From assembly GCA_026874595.1 (NCBI GenBank), contig CM049308.1:19220001-19284000 (forward strand): a stretch of DNA of 64,000 nucleotides, in the 5' to 3' direction. Below are positions 28,560-41,900 of this stretch, piece after piece. Numbering within the stretch: the stretch's first letter is position 1; each line of letters begins with the position of its first letter. The stretch is from Sipunculus nudus. Taxonomy: Eukaryota > Annelida > Sipuncula > Golfingiida > Sipunculidae. Both the position numbers and the translations under genes were made by a program. The notes beneath the pieces were generated by a model. That model was given only the letters and a program-made list of their open reading frames with translations. It did no database searches and had not been told where the DNA came from.

Positions 28560-29293
28560 CTTTTAAGCCCTCAGCCCTTAGGCTGATGGGCTATTGTCGT
28601 CACCTAAGCTGTCCGTCCAACTGTCCGGCGTCCGATAACTTTTACCTTGTGAGCAGGATATCTTGAAAAGGATTCACCGTCAGAATTTTATATCCTCGGT
28701 AAAGATGTATATCGACAAAATCTCGGTCAAGTTCGAAGATGGGTGACCTTGACCTATTTTTCTACATTTTAGAGCTGATTATAGAAAAACACTTAGATGC
28801 TTATTACTCAGGAACCATTTGGTGGATTTTCACAAAACTCACTATGATTATTGGGACTGATAATCTGTACCTGCTACTCAAGTTTGGTGGCGCCACCTAC
28901 AATATCTGATTTTTAATGAATTTTTATCGGATTTTTCAACTTTGGGCTTGTGAGCAAGATATCTCTAAAAGGATTCACCGTAGGAATTTTATGTTTTCGG
29001 TGAAGATATATATTGACAAAATCTCGATCAAGTTTGAAGATGGGTGACCTTGACCTACTTTTCAAGGTCACAGAGCTGATAATAGAATAAAACTTAGAAG
29101 CTTATTTTTCAGGAAGCATTTGGTGGATTGTTATGAATCGTGGTATATACCTCTCCATTTAAAATTTATAACTGAGACATGTACAGATATACATCCATGT
29201 GAGAACAGATATTTAGTACTAGTTACTGTTACCACCTCTAAACACTGTTCTTTTGGCTGAGGGCTTTGGTCAGCTTCTGCTGATATTCTAGTT
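28560..29293 (-). mobile_element. Family E element
   Basis: In reverse the right end is AACTAGAATATCAGCAGAAG followed by CTGACC. CAGC-AGAA-GCTG forms a stem-loop, then comes AGCCCTCAGCC. The left end is a hairpin at 28566-28592, AGCCCTCAGCC / GGCTGATGGGCT around CTTA. The subterminal AGCCCTCAGCC is a perfect inverted partner of the hairpin arm. Two related core units of about 300 bp each begin GTGAGCA(G/A)GATATCT and contain GTGACCTTGACCTA; the first also has GGTGGCGCCACCT. Confidence 0.75.
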
Positions 29294-30496
29294 CTCTCAT
29301 GATTTTATCTTTTTCTCTCTCTTATGATTTATCCTTTTTCTCCTATTTTTATATTTAGCCTATTTTTTCACTAGCAAGTCAAAAATTTACCTTTTTTTTG
29401 CATTTTTAGAATGCACAAATTTTAGGTACACTTTTGAAAATAAAATACTCGGAATTATGCAGAAATATTTTACATGTTTTCATCAGACGTGCAGGTACTT
29501 GTAAAAATAAATTCATGAAAATCTGAGATGGTCGCCCTGGGAAAGTTTTGGAAATTTTGGTGATTTGACATGGAATGACCCAATAACATAATATACAAAA
29601 AAAAGCACACCAACATATTACAGTAATGATAATTGTCTTGTCACATTCTCACTTGATATATGACATGTAATAAACACTGATTATCAGATTGAACTGATGG
29701 CCTGAAAAGGGATTGTTCCTTTAATAGTGTGAGAACGTTCCCTGTTGCAAATCTCGGAATAGTCCTTCCTCACATAAGACATTTATGATTAGTCCTATGA
29801 AGAGCCTAGAAATCTGAATTAAGATTCAATCAATAACATTATTTATGTTTATTAATTTGATGAATGATACCTTGCTATAAATATTATAACATTGTGCGTT
29901 TGTATTAAAAAATCCAGTGTCCACCATTTTGATATTTCCTGATAATATATTCTCTGACTAGTCTGAGTGATGTAAAATCTTGAGTGTCTTCTTATTTTTC
30001 ATAAAATTTGTGTAATTCAATTCACTGGAAGGTTCTGTGTGCATTGTGTTTCTTGGGGTTAACAGAAGAGGGATCGGATATGCAGATCAACTGAGTTCCC
30101 TTGACCTTTCCTCTCCACTGTGAGACTCAATAATTCATCAGGAAAGTCTTTACACCAGCCGTGGGTGAGGTATAGTTAATTCCTTTCAGCCAGGTGAGGC
30201 CCTGACAAGGGCTTTGTTACAGCACCTGAGTGTTCAGGGATATGTATTCAGGACACCAGATCCTCTGTTATACCTGGCAGCACCAGGGCATCAAACCTTG
30301 GTTAGGACTCGTAGGTCAGTGAACAGGAACCACATGTTTATCTCGTTAATATTGATCTATGTTTCTACTACCAGGACCAAGGAGGTTTCGTTTTTATCAT
30401 CAAGGTTATGTTTCCATTAGAGTTTGTTTGTGTGTCTCAAGTATTCTTAAATATGGGTAGTACTGGGCACCAGTCCCTTGGATTTAATTTTATCGC
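29294..30496. other. Intronic stretch with nothing recognised
   Basis: AT-rich intron. A CCAAGGAGGTTTCG segment at 30378 resembles CCAAGGAGGTAATG at 31819, both flanking family C copy 1. No coding exon is supported. Confidence 0.4.
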
Positions 30497-31757
30497 CAGA
30501 CATAGTCTGGAGACACTATGGTTTAGGCACGGTCGCGCCGCCGCCGAGATTTCTTTTGGACACAATAACTCAAAAAATATTTCACGGATCTTTACCAAAC
30601 TTGGTATATGTATAGATATGGGTGAGAGGACGACGCCTATTTAAAATGAGGTCATGACCTCAACTAGGAGAGTGACCTTGACCTTGAATAGATTCAATTT
30701 TGGGGAAAATCACACAAATTCTTAAATATCTCAAGAAAACTTGCATGGATTGATCCCAAAATCAAGTTGATCGAAGATCATGGATAGGGTTGTCATGTTC
30801 CAGAAACTGGTTGCGCCACCTATTATTCTTTACTTGTTTTCATGCCGTTTAATATCCCCAAAATTGCTACTTGACAGTACTGTGAGCATTATAAGTCAAA
30901 AACTAATGGACAGATTTCTTTCATGTTATGCAAATACATAGATATGGGTTATGGGATGATGTATATATAAATTGGGGTCATGACCTTTCCTATTAGAGTG
31001 GCCTTGACCTTGAATATTGCCATATATGGTGAAAATTACACAAAATCATTAGTATCTCAATAAGGGATGCATGCATTGGTCCAAAAATCAACTTGACCGA
31101 AGATCTTGGATAGTTATGTCATGTACCGGAAACAGGTGGCACCACCTGTTATTCTTTTACTTGTTTTGTGCCGTTTAATACCCCATCATTGCCATTTATC
31201 AGTACTGTGAGCATTATAAGTCAAAAACTAATGGACAAATTTCTTTCATATTATGCAAATACATGGATATGGGTTATAGGATAATGTTTATTTGAATAGG
31301 GGTCATGACCTTTCCAATGAGTGGCCTTGACCTTGAATATTGCCATATATGGTGAAAATCACACAAAATCATTAATTTCTCAATAAGGGATGCATTGATC
31401 GGTCCAAAAATCAACTTGAACGAAGATCTTGGATAGTGTTGTCATGTACGGGAAACAGGTGGTGCCACCTGTTATTCTTTTACTTGTTTTCGTGCCGTTT
31501 AATACTCCATCATTGCCACTTAACAGTATTGTGAGCATTATAAGTCAAAAACTAATGGACAGATTTCTTGCATATACATAGACATGGGTTAGGGGATGAT
31601 GTATATTGAAATTTGGATCATGACCTTTTCTATGAGAATGACCTTTTCTATGAGTGTGGTCTGATATTAATTGTTGCTGAAGATGGGGGGCCTATTCTTA
31701 AAGGGGGGGGGGGATTAATTGTCTTGGGATACTATGGCACCTGAAATATCTAGTTTG
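30497..31757 (-). mobile_element. Family C element, copy 1
   Basis: In reverse the right end is AACTAGATATTTCAGGTGCC followed by ATAGTATCCCAAGACA, then a C-run. The left end is a decayed hairpin (ATAGTCTGGAGACACTATGG) and CCGCCGCCG. Three core units of about 320 bp share CATTATAAGTCAAAAACTAA and GGTGGC(A/G)CCACCTGTTATTC, and the first carries TGACCTTGACCTT. Compared with copy 3 the 5' stem-loop has lost one arm. Confidence 0.68.
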
Positions 31758-32337
31758 TGACTGCCAGGCTACTGAATAGGATTCACATGTTGATCCTGGA
31801 AATGATGATTTTATTACCCTAGCCAAGGAGGTAATGTGTACTCATTAGTGTTTTAAAATAACAAGATTCCACCAGAACGCATTGATACTTAGTGCATTGA
31901 ACTTTGGTAAGAGCTGAAAGGTCAGTCAACTTGGTTGGTGTGCTCTTGATGTAAATGCTGGTGATCAATTTCAGTAGCTTTGTCAAGGCAGTTTTGCAGG
32001 GATGTGCATCTGTTCACAATAACAAAAATTGAATTTATAAATCAATTAAAATTGGAAATGCATCTTATACCAAAAAGGTTGCAAAAGTTTATAAATGCTA
32101 ACTTCAGGCAGAAATTGTTTTTGCATAAACTCTGGTTTGGCCTGGTTTTCTGGGTCCCTACACAAGAACGGAGCACTGTATGCTGGACCAATCCTCAGTG
32201 ATTGGCTGAAATGGTCTCATGATTTATTGCAAACATGGCTGAGCCTACTTCATTCAAAGAGAATACATTATCATCAAGACATGTTCATTAGTGGTCCAGA
32301 TAACCTACATTGTTTACCATTTAATACAGCCAAGAAT

Positions 32338-32713
32338 TGCAACCTGCAATAGTTTTTGTGTGGCGTCCATCCATACATTTGCTTAAGGTGAAATTCCTCT
32401 TATCTCAGGAGTTGTTTAATGTATTGGTCTTAAATTTGGCATGTACATCCATTTTGGAGAGTTTTCTCATAAAGCTGACAGGTGGCGCCACCTACCTTAC
32501 CCCTTCCATAGTTTATATTAATCGCCTTTTCTCAAGAGTGATTCACCATATTGGCCCCCATATTTGGTGAAAAATATTGTTTCTCAAGTTATAGATGGAA
32601 GGAACCATGGTTGCTTGCCAAGTGTCAATATATCCTGCTGAAGATGGGGCCTTTTTTAAGGGGGGGGGGGAGGGTTACTATGTCTGGGGATACTAGTGCC
32701 AAGAAATGTCTAG
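32338..32713 (-). mobile_element. Family C element, copy 2 (5' part only)
   Basis: In reverse it begins AACTAGACATTTCTTGGCAC followed by TAGTATCCCCAGACATAG and a C-run, matching copy 3. It contains one GGTGGCGCCACCT (about 32481-32493). No family C hairpin end is seen to its left, so it is truncated or its core was replaced. Confidence 0.6.
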
Positions 32714-32922
32714 TTATTTTACTCTTTTTTTCTTCATATGGACTATAATTTTCAGCCAAGGTAAAGGAATTTATGCTTTCCATTGAATTTTCTCTTTAAT
32801 AAAGTAGACCAGATGTACATGTATATTAAATTTGGCAACACTTATTTCATTACTTTTAATGATTGATAAATGTATTTCTGAAGATAACATCCTAAATATA
32901 AATAAATTTGTAAAACTGATTG

Positions 32923-34856
32923 TTTTTAGCTCAGCTGACTATAAGTCATCTGAGCTATAGTCGTGGTCCATTGTCCGTCGTCCGTCCGTCTGTCCGTCCG
33001 TCCGTCCGTCCGTCCGTCCGTCCGTCCGTAGATGTGGCACGTTTTGAAACCGTAAGACCTAGGAATCCAAAATTCAGCATAAAGTTAGATGTCCCAAAGA
33101 TCTCCTATTAAGCCGAAAACTGGGTCTTTGCGACTTCGTTCCTTTTAGAAATTAAGGAAAAACCTCAATTTTTTATTAAAATCCTATTTTCACACTTCAG
33201 GACTGCCTAATATCAAAACCACTCATCTGTTTTTCCTCATATTTACCATAAATATTCTTCTATATAGTTCCTATGTACATGCCAGAAATTAAATCTGTTA
33301 AGTATAAATTCTTTAAGTTATGGGCCCAAACATAATGGACTTTGTAAAAAATCAGGAAAAATATTTACTCACTTAACATGAAAAATTTTGAAACTAGAGT
33401 CTGTTTTCCCAAGTATATAACTATGTTTAATTAAGATTCAATTGTTTACCCAAAATTAGATCTGAATTTTGTAAATTTTTTAAGTAATTAGCATAAAAAT
33501 AAAATCAGTACCTTAAATTTTGCCCAACTTTGACCATGGCACGTTTTTTTCCTGTAAGTACCATTGATTTAATTTTCACAGCATGTAAACATAAATATTT
33601 AATTTGTTTAAATCTGAAATTTGGAAGTAAAAGCTTGAAAATTGAGCTAGTTATTGATTTTTTTCTTGAGGCTCTATTATAGTCATTTGCTTTGTTGACA
33701 GATTACAGATGCAGGGTCCCACTCCAGGTCACTGGAAGTCAGCTATTCCAGGGTTTCTGATTCGTTACAGTAACTGGGGGAGATCCCCTGCTGTGACAGG
33801 TGTACAGTTATTCTCATATCACCACCCCAATGACCCCCGACCCCCCCCCCCCCCCCCCCGCAAACCCAACCCACCAAGTGTTATGCAGTATTGTTATTGT
33901 TTTCACTGTATCTCCTTAATTGTAATGCTGTTTCCACTCTGATTTGCAAAAACTTTCCTTGAAAAAGTAATTCAAGGTGTAATCCAGAAGATGCAATGTT
34001 GTGTAATGTAGCATTTTAAAAGAAATCATTTTTCTTTTAAATGATTTTACCAATCATAATGGAGCCCATCAGTATGCTTAAATTATGATAAAATATGAAG
34101 CACATTATGGATAAATAAAAACACAATTAAAAATTGTGAAATCTAAATCAAGTATTTTTTTAGATATTTATTGTTTTGCAGATTTAAAAGATATATTTTT
34201 GTGGTAAAAAATAAATAAACATTTGTATGCATGATGTGGTGTTATCTGACAAGATTGAGATTTATGATGATGCAATTGAGAATTATGAATCAACTTTTAT
34301 ATTCAGATATATATGTTTTATTGAAAATGTATAGAAATATTAACTTAAATTAAAAAAAATTGATGTGATAAAAAAATGAGGATTTATTACAAACATTTGT
34401 TCATTATTTTCCTGCATCAGCAGAATTTGAGATCAGGCTTTGTTTGCCATGTTTTCTGTTGTTAATTAGTTATATTTCAACTGTATACATTTCATAAAAA
34501 AAAACATATATTTAATAATATATATTTTACAAAAAAAAAGATTCGATTGAACAAATGTGTAAATTACTGAAATGTCAACAGTTAATCGAAAAGCCAACTA
34601 ATGATCATGGTAATTGTACAGATCATTTGTTCACAAACTGCTCACATGCTTCAGTTTCAACATTAGGAAACACATGGTCAGGTCACAAAATATTATTTGC
34701 AACAATTTCTTGCTCATCAATACAAACCAATCATATAAACCAACCATGGCCTTTATTACCTCTTCCTCTTACACTTTATCTCCATTTGATATTATTTTAG
34801 ATTTTTACCTTCAAGGTTAACGTCAGCTGAGCACAGTGACCCATAGGTCCCTTGTT
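32923..34856 (-). mobile_element. Family A element, copy 4 (divergent interior)
   Basis: Has the intact 3' hairpin, a GTCC microsatellite at 32972-33029 and one core unit as in copies 1-3 up to about 33580. The interior (33600-34800) then differs. It contains a C-run at 33841-33859 and a degraded endonuclease-like reading frame. It ends CAGCTGAGCACAGTGACCCA then TAGGTCCCTTGTT at 34856. Confidence 0.65.
34555..34722 (+). pseudogene. Fragment resembling the C-terminal part of a retroelement-type endonuclease (EEP) domain
   Basis: The frame reads CKLLKCQQLIEKPTN, then TDHLFTN, then WSGHKILFATIS. The spacing and residues follow the pattern known at the end of AP-like endonucleases of LINEs and of Helentrons: a QLI-x-x-PT motif, a DH-(I/L)-FTN motif, then (S)DH-K with the catalytic Asp-His. 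Here the expected Asp before His is Gly, so the fragment is inactive. No reverse transcriptase or helicase sequence adjoins it. It lies inside family A copy 4 but on the strand opposite to the element as I orient it. Source family unknown. Confidence 0.45.
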
Positions 34857-34879
34857 TCATAACAGTTAAGCACCAGTAG

Positions 34880-34881
<2 letters not shown>

Positions 34882-34951
<70 letters not shown>
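34882..34951. repeat. AT dinucleotide microsatellite
   Basis: About 35 uninterrupted AT repeats immediately right of family A copy 4. Confidence 0.95.
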
Positions 34952-34954
<3 letters not shown>

Positions 34955-36280
34955 TTACCTCTATAATCTCAAGATTTCCCATGTTAATATCATCAGCGGC
35001 TCAGGTAGATGGGTTAATTATCATTTGTTCTCTTCTACCTATATATAGGTACAAACCGCCCAAGCATTGATTAAAAGCAACCCAATTGTCCGTAGTGATT
35101 AATCTTGAGCTTTCAATCAGGTATCATCAGTCTGTAGACCATGGTAATCTTGTAACCTGAGAACTTTTAGGTCTTCAGTTTATGAAAATTGTAAGTCTTG
35201 ACTGGGTTTCATCATATATCATATGCAATTCATGATCAGCCATGTATCTGGTTAGATGCTGAATTAGGGACTTGTGAACCAAGTACCATTTCTCCACAGC
35301 CTGTGATTAGGTGTATAATTACCACACGTTAATACCCCCAGACCCAGAGGTTTACAGTAACCATTAATAAACCATAGTTGTAACCATAGTAATATTGCTG
35401 CCATGGCTGAATATTCAGTCAGATGTTTGATTATTACATGCTATTTACAGGCTTGATCCTTTGCATTGGCCTGAGGCTAGTGTATCAGACCAAGGCCCAC
35501 AGGGCTGAGGGAAGATATGACTGCCAAAGCCAGTACCCAACAAGCTGGTTCCTAATATTTTTACTAAACAGCAAGACATATCATGTTTTCAAAACAGTCA
35601 GTCATGTTTACAGTCAATCAACATTTCAGGCATTACCTGAGCGAAACACTTCAACAATACATGTTCACATATATATATACAGGGTCTATTATAGTCCAGG
35701 CATGTTGTCAAGTTTCATTCCTGGGTGGGATGTCATTGAGAGAAGTGACTTCACACAGATCCTGATACTTGTCAGTTTCATTCTGGGCTGGTGTGTCACT
35801 AAGCAAAGAGATGTCACAATCCAAGATGCTTGTCCATTTCAATCTGGTTGATGCATCACCAGGCATAGTTCATGTGAAGCTTACAATTATGAGGCCACTG
35901 TTTTAGATAAATGTATAAGCCATATTAACTGTGCAGCAATATGAATCTGCAATGATGTGTTGTATTGTGTGCTGGAGGTTGCTGTACACAAGTATAAATA
36001 ACATGCATGGCTGGTTAAATAAAATAGTATTAAGATATTCTTAGAATCGTGTAACGTTTTTCACAAGATTTAGCATTTGTCACAATGGCTGATGTTTAGA
36101 AAATAAAGCACCAAAGCCCTTTAGCTTAAACAGGTTTTTATTGTTCTGTCCTATAACCAGAGAAACTTTATATGATATCAAGTTCATTAGACTTATATAC
36201 ATATAATGAACATATCAGGCCAGTAACTAAAATATAGGCATTAATTAATCCTCTGGGCCTGCTTATTAATGCATATATAT
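34952..36280. other. Intronic stretch with nothing recognised
   Basis: Unclassified intron. The 142-codon frame at 35423-35851 has no recognised domain, no splice context and a composition like its surroundings. Confidence 0.4.
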
Positions 36281-38903
36281 AACAAGGGACCTATGGGTCA
36301 CGACGCTCAGCTGTTATATATGATAAAAAAATATTATTTAGAAATGAGGCACATGCTGGTTTTGTGTGGTAATAAATATAAGCTGTATTATGAGTTGCTG
36401 GTGTTCAGCTTATGTATGATTTTGATAGTACCTTTGGAGACAGGGAAGAGGATTGATTTCATTTATTTTATTAACAAATGGAGTACTACTGTCACACAGA
36501 TTTTGACTTGGCCATATAACTTATAAGCAGAACATATAATATAAGAGTTTAACTATTTATTAAAAAAATTACAAATATTGTCCCAAATATAATTTTTATT
36601 AAAAATAATAAGAGAATCATATGATTTTTTAAAATGAAATATAACTGATATGATTATTAAAATAATATTAAAGAATATATTCATGAATGCATTCATGAAT
36701 ACATTTTGAAAGTATTTGCACGAGTATTCATATACTTTCATTTTTACCTGAATTCCCATTCTTTATGCAAGAAATTTTATAATGGAGTACATAATCATAT
36801 TCGTATTTAAATACAATTACAAAGTATTCACACCATGTCTGGTATTTATTCAGTTTTCACCAAACAATGATGTTGAGAATCCAGAATATACAAAATTCAC
36901 ACATTTAAATAATGATCATAAGTACCTGGTTTTATGGCTTTTATTTATATTAAAAAATAACTGTAAAAAATTCATTTTGGACTAATTTCACATCAATGTA
37001 CACACTAGACACAGTAGGAATCTAGATTAATATTATCAACTGCATCTTTGTCTATCATTAATTTCCTTCATATAATCCTTAATGATTAGTAATGAATAAT
37101 ATGATTTACTTCTTTATCATTAAAAATGAAATGAAAAATGCCATAGGTGACTGCATGGTGTTATTTGGAATATGTGACATTCTACCCATCGATACAAGAT
37201 TCTTATATCATCAGTAACTGCAAGTTAATTTCCTGTTATTATAAACTAACAAATTCCTTTTCTATTTTTCTTTAATTTGTTATTAAAAAACAATAAAAAT
37301 TTATTAATTTATTGTTTATTGTTATGTTGTTGGTTAAAACTACTAGATGAGTTGGGTTGAACACCTGGATCAACTGTGGCTGGCCATAAGCTGCCTGGAT
37401 TCTCCCCTCAAGCGTGCATAATTTGATGAAAGGTCAACAAGGTCAACATACAGGTGACTCAAGAGGGGCTGGAGAGAGCCAAAGTCTGACAGGGTCTCAT
37501 AAAAAACATTAATAAAAGCTACACTATTTGGCAAATTTCTTTCAGCTTTCTAAACTACAAAGCTGAAATCCTTATGTGTGCATGATATGAAAATTATATC
37601 AACAGTGCTCACGGGAAACAAACATGCCATGGTCACAGTTGGGCAAAATTTAAGGTACTAATTTTATATTTATACTAATAACTTATAAAATTTGAAAAAT
37701 TCAGAACTAATTTTGGGTATTCAGTTGAATCTTGATTAAATAATGTTACATCCCTGACAAAAAAGATCTCTAGCTTCAGCAATGCCCTTGTTAAGGGAGT
37801 AAATATATTTCATGATTTTTTACAAAGTGCATTATGTTTGGGCCCATAACTTAAAAAAAATACACAATACTGACATCATTTCTGGCATGTGCACAGTGAA
37901 TGTATAGAAAAATATGTATATTATATATGATCAAAGTCAGATCAGTGGTTTTGATATTAGGCAGTCTTAAAGTGTAACATTGGGTTTTTAATAGAAAAAT
38001 GAAGTTTTTCATTGATATCTCGAAGGAATTAAGTCCTAGTGACCAAATTCTTGGCATGGTAGGGGATTTTGGAGAAATCCAACTGTATGCCAAATTTAAG
38101 GAACTTAGAGCTGAAGCTTGGGAGCTGAGCTCTAGCAAACTGCATAACACTAGCAATATGTGACATGGTGCTTGAAAACTTGAATAATATCTACAGTTTT
38201 TGATCAACTGGTTTCAAATTTTTGGTGTTAACAGTTGAAATGCTAACAAAAACATGCTGTGAAAATTAAATCCACAGCAGTTACAGCAAAAAAACGTGCC
38301 ATGGTCAAAGTTGGGCAAAATTTAAGGTACCAATTTTTTATTTTGCTAATATTTTTAAAAATTTAAAAGATTTTGATCTAATTTTGGGTATACAATTTAA
38401 TTTTGATTAATAAAAGTAATATTACTGGAAAAAAAGTGCTTAGCTTTAACAAGTTTTGTGTTAAGTGATAAAATTTCTTTCCTGATTATTTACAAAATGC
38501 ATTATGTTTGGGCCCATAACTTTTTTAAATTATATAATACAGACCTAATTTCTGGCATGTACATAGGAATTATATAGAGGATTATTTATAGGAAATATGA
38601 GGAAAAACAGATGAGTGGTTTTGATATTAGGCAGTCCTAAAGTGTGAAAATAGGTTTTTAATAAAAAATTTAGGTTTTTCCTTAATTTCTCAAAGGAATG
38701 AAGTCGCAAAGACCCAGTTTTCGGCTTGGTAGGAGATCTTGGGGACATCTAACATTATGCTGAATTTTGGATTCCTAGGTCTTACGGTTTCAAAACGTGC
38801 CACATCTACGGACGGACGGACGGACGGACGGACAGACGGACGGACGACGGACAATGGACCACGACTATAGCTCAGATGACTTATAGTCAGCTGAGCTAAA
38901 AAA
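36281..38903 (+). mobile_element. Family A element, copy 3 (opposite orientation)
   Basis: Begins AACAAGGGACCTATGGGTCA at 36281 and ends with the hairpin AGCTCAGATGAC / GTCAGCTGAGCT (38868-38896) plus an A-run. The GGAC microsatellite is at 38809-38853. It is near-identical in order and sequence to copies 1 and 2, but it is the only element of families A-F in this window pointing along the gene. Confidence 0.75.
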
Positions 38904-41900
38904 TCCAAACCCTTGTCTAAAGGGAATACATATTGACCAGTAGTTTGAAGCACTGGACTTGGAACTGTGACCTGATGAAACATCAGTCATCATCAAATGG
39001 TTAAATATTCTTGAGTCTAAGTCTTGAGCTGGGGTCCTAAAAATCTGTGTTCACATCAGCATTGACAAGGGTGACACTGCTATGGGTCAGTAATGTGACA
39101 CTGAGGGTGTGTCCAGTGCTTAAACCTTTACAAACATTGATTGGTGAGTCCACTGGGTAGGTCAGGTCTGCTGGGCTACATGAGAATCAGATGTGGATCA
39201 GCCCAGATAATCTTGTAGTTAGAAGGAACCTCAATTTAGTAGTCAAGGCAAGAGGGTCCCCGTGTGTCAGGGGATGGCCAGACGCAATTACCTGGGGTTG
39301 AATACACAAGAAATAGAATTGTGTGGATCCCGCCTGATTGCTGGCCACATTACCATAAATTCTGTTCCTGGCAAGGGTGTATCAAAGTTTGGAGCCTATC
39401 ACTTCAGGGAAATGGGATGCTGGCTACAGAGGTTGCCAGTCAGGGGAGCTTGCTGTTGTGTCTCCTCTCCATCACCTTGCTAGCTATCATGTTATCATAA
39501 TGCTTTCACAGGCACATTCAGGTGGGCGGTGAACTTGCTGTACTGGAGCTGTATAAGAAAGAATTGTCAAATCTAATTTGCTGGAATCTCGGCTGCTCTG
39601 CTTTTGGACCAATGAGCAAGCATCATGATAATTCTGGGTTCTTTATTTTGCGGCTCTTGAGATGTGATATCATTAGATATGGCCCTTATCTTTTTGTTTA
39701 AGATTTCAGGTATTTAGGGTAAAAATTTGATGGACATGCATGTGCTTAATTAATTGAGTTCCTTACCCAGGATGCTTTAATCAAAGCAGTTTATAGAAGA
39801 GATAAGGTCAGGGGTTATACCGGTTTGCTAAGTACCTGTTAAATTGACCTGTTTTCTCTGCATGAGATAAAATACCTGGTACTCCACTGTTAAAGGATGG
39901 TATTGGGGGCTGGCAAATGAGACATGGAATATGGAAGATGCTTAGCAGCTTATAAGGACATTTTCAGTTAAACATATTTTTTTCCTGAAATAACCGGAAG
40001 TCTTGTTTTATTGGGAGCTCATTTTTCAAATTTATGCACTTCAGATATAAATATCAGCTGTGCAGCATTCACTTAGAAAAGTGGAAGAAATATACAGGCA
40101 TTTATGATGTTGTTTATCTGCTTTGGAAGTAAAGATTGTAAAAGCACATAATAATGCTAAATATGTATTTGTTAGGTAACTAAAGATAATTCTCATTAAC
40201 TAAGCAATTAGTTTCTTGGTCTTTTGAAACTGCAAATCTGACTTATCATAATGCCCATAAAACAGGGTAATATTACAATTATTTTTATGGTAATTTTTAT
40301 TTGTTAGTAAGATGTCTTGATATTTTACTAATTTCATCAGTTAACTTGCAGGAACATTTTGTTTATATATGGAAAAAAAGCCCATGAAAATCCAGACATG
40401 CTAACAACTTTTTAAGTGGTTGTGTGCATGTGCGCTCAGGGTGCCCATACCTGTGAATATGCATACATGTGTGTATGTCTGAGTGAGTGATGCAATTTAT
40501 GAAAGTTCCTTGTCTTGAAAGGTAAAAGAAGAAATAGAAATAATATGTGCCTGTCTCGTCAGTTTGTAACACTCATTATAGAGATCAATTTTTCAAAAAA
40601 AGATGTCATCATGTGATTTTTAATTATCTCATCAACATGTTTTTGCTCAGTGATTACTCACTTTAAAGAGAAAAAGTAACTGTCCAACCTGTTTGTAACT
40701 TAAGTATACCAATTATTTATTACTTACCTGAGTGCATCTCACTTCCAGAATGGCTGCAGCTCCATTCACAAAAGTGTAGAGACATTCATCTCTTTTGCAC
40801 CCTGCTGCGCACAAAATCTGTACAGACATATCATCCAGTGACCCCTTCTTCATGGCCTATGTTATCCAGAATGTGACACATTATCTAATTATACAGATAC
40901 CTGTTGTCTTCTATTAATTTATATTCTTAATCAGGCTAAACATAACCTTTCTGAAACTGGTTTTAAAAGAGTTTGTGATTTATTTAAAGCATTTTCTGTC
41001 CGAAGCACAGTACCTTACACTTTTTAAAATTTGGCCTGATTGCCACTTTGTTACATGTTATCGTAATAAAACTAGCTGAACTAGTAAACTTCAGTTTTGA
41101 CGAAGTAGGTTATGTGGCCAAACTTTTGTTTGCTTTAAAAAAAAGCCTAAATCAATTTATTAGTCTTGAGTTTGCTGTTTGCACTTGGTTTGTAATCCGA
41201 TTTACTATGCTGCAACAACAGAGATGCATGGCATCTTTGAATGAGGAATGCTGATTGACAATTCAAAAATAACCTCATGGAAACTAGAAACAGATTTGCC
41301 TGTATGCACAAGGAACTCATTTACTGATGACTTAAGTAAATAGAAATACTATAGACCATCTTTCAAGCAGCAAACTGAACTGATGTGGTGTGTCTAGTGT
41401 CCTAGATTGAAGTTTTAATAATTCTGTAAATAAAAAAAATCATTTGCCATCACCCCACCATATTTTCCCTTCTCATTATAAAAAAAATAGCAAAATGACT
41501 AAAGGTAGCTATATGACCACTGCACTGCTGTTAAATTGATCATGCAATATTTACTCAGAGAATTAATACAATACATATCATGTTGGTGAAGTATTGGTAT
41601 TTTCTCGTCTGTCATATAAACCACAAGGGTGGCTGGTCTTCAAGGCCCAAACCGGAACCATTATAATCCCGGGACAAACCTGGCCCAGATACCAGACCAG
41701 TTTGATGTATGGTTCCGTTCTTGGGAGCACCAAGGCCAACCTTGATCTACCGGGAGAACATGTTGAATATTGTCTTGGCTACAGCACTGATGCATATTTT
41801 ATCATGTTCTTAATCAGTTTCAGAAGATGCAATGATTAGTAATCATTGTTAAGTCAATTATATACCACAATTTATTTGCTGCAGTTTTGGTTTTATGTTG

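Noticed and set aside
35423-35851. 142-codon frame, one of the longest in intron 1
   Set aside because: No domain or repeat-protein similarity could be seen; its length is unremarkable for one frame in 64 kb.
39262-39500. Two overlapping + strand frames
   Set aside because: They are in different registers over the same bases with no domain, so there is no support for either.
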